Of a stretch of DNA of 64,000 nucleotides, positions 61,294-64,000 are shown piece after piece. The position numbers were made by a program, and so were the translations under genes. The stretch comes from Actinomycetota bacterium. Its GTDB lineage: Bacteria > Actinomycetota > Acidimicrobiia > Acidimicrobiales > Ilumatobacteraceae. A model generated the notes under the pieces. The model worked only from the letters and a program-made list of their open reading frames with translations. It was not told where the DNA came from and did no database searches. Where the stretch lies: assembly GCA_009702045.1 (NCBI GenBank), contig WLIV01000005.1:62001-126000 (forward strand), written 5' to 3'. The stretch's first letter is position 1, and each line of letters begins with the position of its first letter.

Positions 61294-62790
61294 ATGGCGA
61301 TTCCGAAGGTCTGCGGCATCGAGACTGAATACGGCATCCTTGTGCGCGGACCGGTCTCGGAGTCCATCGCCAACCCGGTGATGGCGTCGTCGTTGCTGAT
61401 CAATGCGTATCTCTCCGCCAACAACCGCAAAGTTGGGTGGGACTTCGCGGACGAGCACCCCGGCATGGATGCTCGCGGGTTTCGTGTCGACGATCTGCTA
61501 GCGCCGGCAATCGAGACCTCACTGGTCAATGCGGTGCTCACCAACGGAGCTCGCTACTACGTAGATCATGCGCATCCCGAGATCAGCACTCCCGAATGCC
61601 TGACAGCGCGGGAGGCGCTGGTGTTCGATCGGGCGGCGGAGGAAATCGTGCGCGCCAGCATGGCTGCAGCGGATTCCATGCTGCCTGCGGGTGCCGAGAT
61701 CCTGTGCCACAAGAACAACTCCGATGGCAAGGGCAACAGCTACGGCTGCCACGAGAACTACCTCGTTGCCAGGGACGTGCCCTTCAATCGCATCGTTCGT
61801 CAGATCACTCCGCACTTCGTCAGCCGTCAGGTAGTTGTTGGTGCCGGCAAGGTCGGATGCGAAGTCCCCGGGATGCGTAACCACGAGGTGCCGTTTCAGA
61901 TCAGCCAACGTGCCGACTTCTTCGAGGAGGAGGTCGGCCTGGAGACAACGTTCAAACGACCGATCGTGAACACCCGCGACGAACCGCACTGCGATCCCAA
62001 CAAGTACCGACGACTGCACGTCATCGTTGGCGACGCGAACATGAGCGAAACCGCCACGCTGGTGAAGCTCGGGGTGACAGCGCTCGTCCTGGCGATGATC
62101 GAGGACGACGAGCTTGGTGACGATCTGACCCTTGCGAACCCGGTGCAGGCAATCCGCGAGGTCAGCCACGATCCGTCGCTGCGTCGCACGGTGTCGCTTC
62201 GAGATGGCCGACGTATGACGGCTCTGGAGATGCAATGGTCGTTGTTCGCAAAGGCCACCAAGTACGCGCGTTCGTATGGTTTGTCGGCCGTGGGCGAAGA
62301 GGTCGGTGCGGAAGTGCTGGTGCTCTGGGAGAGCATCCTCGCCGGACTCGAACGCGACCCTGACTCTGTCGCCCATCAGGTCGACTGGGTGGCCAAGCGA
62401 CGCATTGTCGACGCGTATGCCGAGCGGCACGGGGTTCGCCCCGGCGACCCGCGCTTGAAGGCACTCGACTTGCAATACCACGACCTTCGCGCTGGCAAGT
62501 GTCTGGCCACTCGCGTTGGCCTCGACGTCCTGGCCGACATCACCGATGTGCGACGGGCGATGACGGAGCCGCCAGTGACGACTCGTGCCTACTTCAGGGG
62601 ACGTTGCCTGGCGAAGTGGCCCGATCAGATCGCCGCCGCGAACTGGGACAGCATCGTGTTCGACGCCGGTCGTGGTCCGTTGCGGCGTGTTCCGATGATG
62701 GAACCATTGCGCGGCACCGCTGAATACGTGGCTAGCTTGATCGACGAGAGCGCGACCCCGGCAGAGCTCCTCGCCCGGTTGGGGTCGTGA
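61294..62790 (+). CDS. dop: Pup deamidase/depupylase Dop
   Basis: 498 residues, carboxylate-amine-ligase-like fold. GIETEYGIL (metal and ATP site), YYVDHAHPEISTPEC with the nucleophilic aspartate, KNNSDGKGNSYGCHENYLV, NTRDEPHCDPNKYRRLHVIVGDANMSE and CLAKWPDQIAAANWDS identify Dop rather than PafA. It removes Pup from targets; deamidation is not required here because Pup already ends in Glu. The start ATG 61294 follows palindrome F. Confidence 0.97.
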   Translation: MAIPKVCGIETEYGILVRGPVSESIANPVMASSLLINAYLSANNRKVGWDFADEHPGMDARGFRVDDLLAPAIETSLVNAVLTNGARYYVDHAHPEISTPECLTAREALVFDRAAEEIVRASMAAADSMLPAGAEILCHKNNSDGKGNSYGCHENYLVARDVPFNRIVRQITPHFVSRQVVVGAGKVGCEVPGMRNHEVPFQISQRADFFEEEVGLETTFKRPIVNTRDEPHCDPNKYRRLHVIVGDANMSETATLVKLGVTALVLAMIEDDELGDDLTLANPVQAIREVSHDPSLRRTVSLRDGRRMTALEMQWSLFAKATKYARSYGLSAVGEEVGAEVLVLWESILAGLERDPDSVAHQVDWVAKRRIVDAYAERHGVRPGDPRLKALDLQYHDLRAGKCLATRVGLDVLADITDVRRAMTEPPVTTRAYFRGRCLAKWPDQIAAANWDSIVFDAGRGPLRRVPMMEPLRGTAEYVASLIDESATPAELLARLGS

Positions 62791-62828
62791 GGTAAGAATG
62801 CGAAGACTCTGTACACATCGAGGACCAC

Positions 62829-63023
62829 ATGGCTGAGCGCACGCAGAAGCAGAAACCGGTACCGAGTCGCACCGACGAGACAGTCGGTGAGGATCCCGCG
62901 ATCGCAGCGAGCGGCGACAAGCTGAAGGCTGAACTCGACGATCTGCTCGATGAGATCGATGAGGTGTTGGAAAGCAACGCCGAAGATTTCGTGAAGTCCT
63001 ATGTGCAAAAGGGCGGCGAGTGA
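62829..63023 (+). CDS. pup: Prokaryotic ubiquitin-like protein Pup (Glu-ended)
   Basis: 64 residues, mostly disordered, with a helix ([33 protein letters not shown]) that binds ARC. The C-terminus is GGE, the ligation-ready form, whereas Mycobacterium Pup ends GGQ and must be deamidated. PafA would join this Glu to target lysines. PafA is not in the window. CGAGGACC gives the ribosome site for ATG 62829. It is followed after four bases by prcB. Confidence 0.97.
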   Translation: MAERTQKQKPVPSRTDETVGEDPAIAASGDKLKAELDDLLDEIDEVLESNAEDFVKSYVQKGGE

Positions 63024-63027
63024 CCTC

Positions 63028-63819
63028 ATGGCAATGCCGTTTTTCACACCTGGTGACGATCCAGGTTCCAGCTTCCCGGAACTGTTGAGGCGAGTTGGCC
63101 TGGCGCCTTCTTCAGTCATGTCCGGTTCCATCGCCGCCGAGCTCTCGGTTCCGCATGCCACCACCTGTGTCGCGCTGCGGTTCGCGGACGGGGTGGTCAT
63201 GGCCGGCGATCGGCGTGCGACCAGCGGCAACCTGATCAGCCACCGTGGCATGGAGAAGGTTGTCCAAGCCGATGACCACAGTGGTGTCGCCATCGCCGGA
63301 GCGGCAGGACCGGCAATGGAAATGGTGAAGCTCTTCCAGTTGCAACTCGAGCACTACGAGAAGGTCGAGGGCTCGCACCTCAGCTTGGAAGGTAAGGCCA
63401 ACCAGCTCAGCATGATGGTGCGTGGCAACCTTCCGGCGGCGATGCAGGGCATGGTCGTAGTCCCGATCTTTGCCGGATACGACCTGCTGCGCGGTCTCGG
63501 CCGCCTGTTCACCTACGACGTCACCGGCGGGCGCTACGAAGAGCACGATTACGTTGCCACCGGCTCAGGCAGCCTGCATGCCGGCACCGTCATCAAGATT
63601 GGCTGGCGCGACTCGCTCGACCGCAACGCTGCTGTGGCGCTGGCGTGCCGTGGTCTGTGGGAAGCCGCCGACGCCGACTCTGCCACTGGCGGGGTCGACG
63701 CGTTACGCGGTATCTACCCGGTGGTCGCCACCATCACCTCCAACGGTTGGTCGCGTGTGGACGACGGCGAACTTGCCGGAGTGTACGAATCCATCGTCGC
63801 GGAGGTTCGCAACCGATGA
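63028..63819 (+). CDS. prcB: 20S proteasome beta subunit PrcB
   Basis: 263 residues. A 44-residue propeptide precedes the Thr1 nucleophile in [28 protein letters not shown], with processing predicted after Ala44. [39 protein letters not shown] and [23 protein letters not shown] match actinobacterial PrcB. It supplies the proteolytic chambers of the 20S core. ATG 63028 is preferred; GGCGAG precedes it. The stop overlaps the prcA ATG. Confidence 0.97.
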   Translation: MAMPFFTPGDDPGSSFPELLRRVGLAPSSVMSGSIAAELSVPHATTCVALRFADGVVMAGDRRATSGNLISHRGMEKVVQADDHSGVAIAGAAGPAMEMVKLFQLQLEHYEKVEGSHLSLEGKANQLSMMVRGNLPAAMQGMVVVPIFAGYDLLRGLGRLFTYDVTGGRYEEHDYVATGSGSLHAGTVIKIGWRDSLDRNAAVALACRGLWEAADADSATGGVDALRGIYPVVATITSNGWSRVDDGELAGVYESIVAEVRNR

Positions 63820-64000
63820 ACATGCCGTTCTACGTCGCACCCGAGCAGGTGATGAAGGACCGCGCCGACTACGCCCGCAAGGGCATCGCTCGCGGGCGGG
63901 CCGCAGTCGCGGTTCGTTATTCCGACGGTATTGCGCTCGTTGCCGAGAACGCCAGCAACACGTTGCGCAAGATCAGCGAGATCTACGATCGCATCGCGTT
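63816..64000 (+). CDS. prcA: 20S proteasome alpha subunit PrcA, N-terminal part (3' end outside window)
   Basis: 62 residues are visible: [47 protein letters not shown], then [13 protein letters not shown]. This is the N-terminal H0 and H1 region that forms the gate to which the ARC tail docks. ATG 63816 overlaps the prcB stop. The frame is open to the window edge. Confidence 0.95.
   Translation, partial: MNMPFYVAPEQVMKDRADYARKGIARGRAAVAVRYSDGIALVAENASNTLRKISEIYDRIA

Overview
The window looks like chromosomal DNA of a high-GC actinobacterium. It carries a Pup-proteasome locus (arc/mpa, dop, pup, prcB, prcA), a BldD-type regulator, a bifunctional Rel, a monomeric NADP-isocitrate dehydrogenase and many GTG starts with stop/start overlaps. 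The protein style (Thr-rich insert in SecD, acyl-CoA dehydrogenase and EAL-domain content, SCO6745-like protein) suggests class Acidimicrobiia, an Ilumatobacter-like lineage. That placement is an inference from protein style, not from a phylogeny. Genes are dense on both strands, and only one gap exceeds 300 bases (7828-8165).

Layout. 1-5.5 kb: 3' end of a photolyase, then hrcA-dnaJ-rsmE behind a CIRCE-like inverted repeat, a bldD homologue, and hemW. 5.5-7.5 kb: a PAS-GGDEF-EAL protein on the minus strand. 7.75-13.7 kb: a tRNA-Val(GAC) followed by an accessory-looking block (gene remnant, carboxylesterase, CocE-like hydrolase, nitroreductase, two membrane proteins). 13.7-21 kb: an unusual SDR with a zinc-ribbon-like N-terminus, a second EAL protein with altered active-site residues, an EamA transporter, an alkyl-sulfatase-like metallo-hydrolase and an acyl-CoA dehydrogenase. 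21-34.6 kb: core genes icd, queA-tgt, yajC-secD-secF-apt-rel, hisS-aspS. 34.7-38.3 kb: an AbiEi/DUF559-type gene flanked by palindromic repeats, a Nudix hydrolase, rarA and two small membrane-associated proteins. 38.3-44.6 kb: glycolate oxidase genes glcD and glcE with a phosphotransferase, separated from glcF by three minus-strand genes (nei2, a Gly/Asn-rich exported protein and a small membrane protein). 44.6-50.3 kb: a minus-strand run nagA, hypothetical, tkt, tal, LOG. 50.3-55.3 kb: TetR, an ATP-grasp-first acyl-CoA synthetase, dacB and a Lon-N domain protein. 55.3-58.1 kb: three small membrane or basic proteins, then ttuB-ttuA-trmI, predicted to modify the tRNA T-loop (s2T54 and m1A58). 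58.2-64 kb: ferredoxin (minus), arc, an SCO6745-like protein (minus), dop, pup, prcB and the start of prcA.

The two most interesting signals are as follows. First, a family of six 43-base palindromes (20-base arms, 3-base loop) whose arms differ between copies in compensating ways; five of them sit 23-53 bases upstream of a start codon, and three surround one nuclease-like gene. Second, two ubiquitin-like systems sit side by side: Pup, already ending in Gly-Gly-Glu, and a TtuB-like sulfur carrier ending in Gly-Gly-Ala next to TtuA and TrmI. Cyclic-di-GMP is a further theme: the BldD homologue keeps an RxD-x8-RxxD motif, and both EAL proteins carry substitutions at conserved positions.
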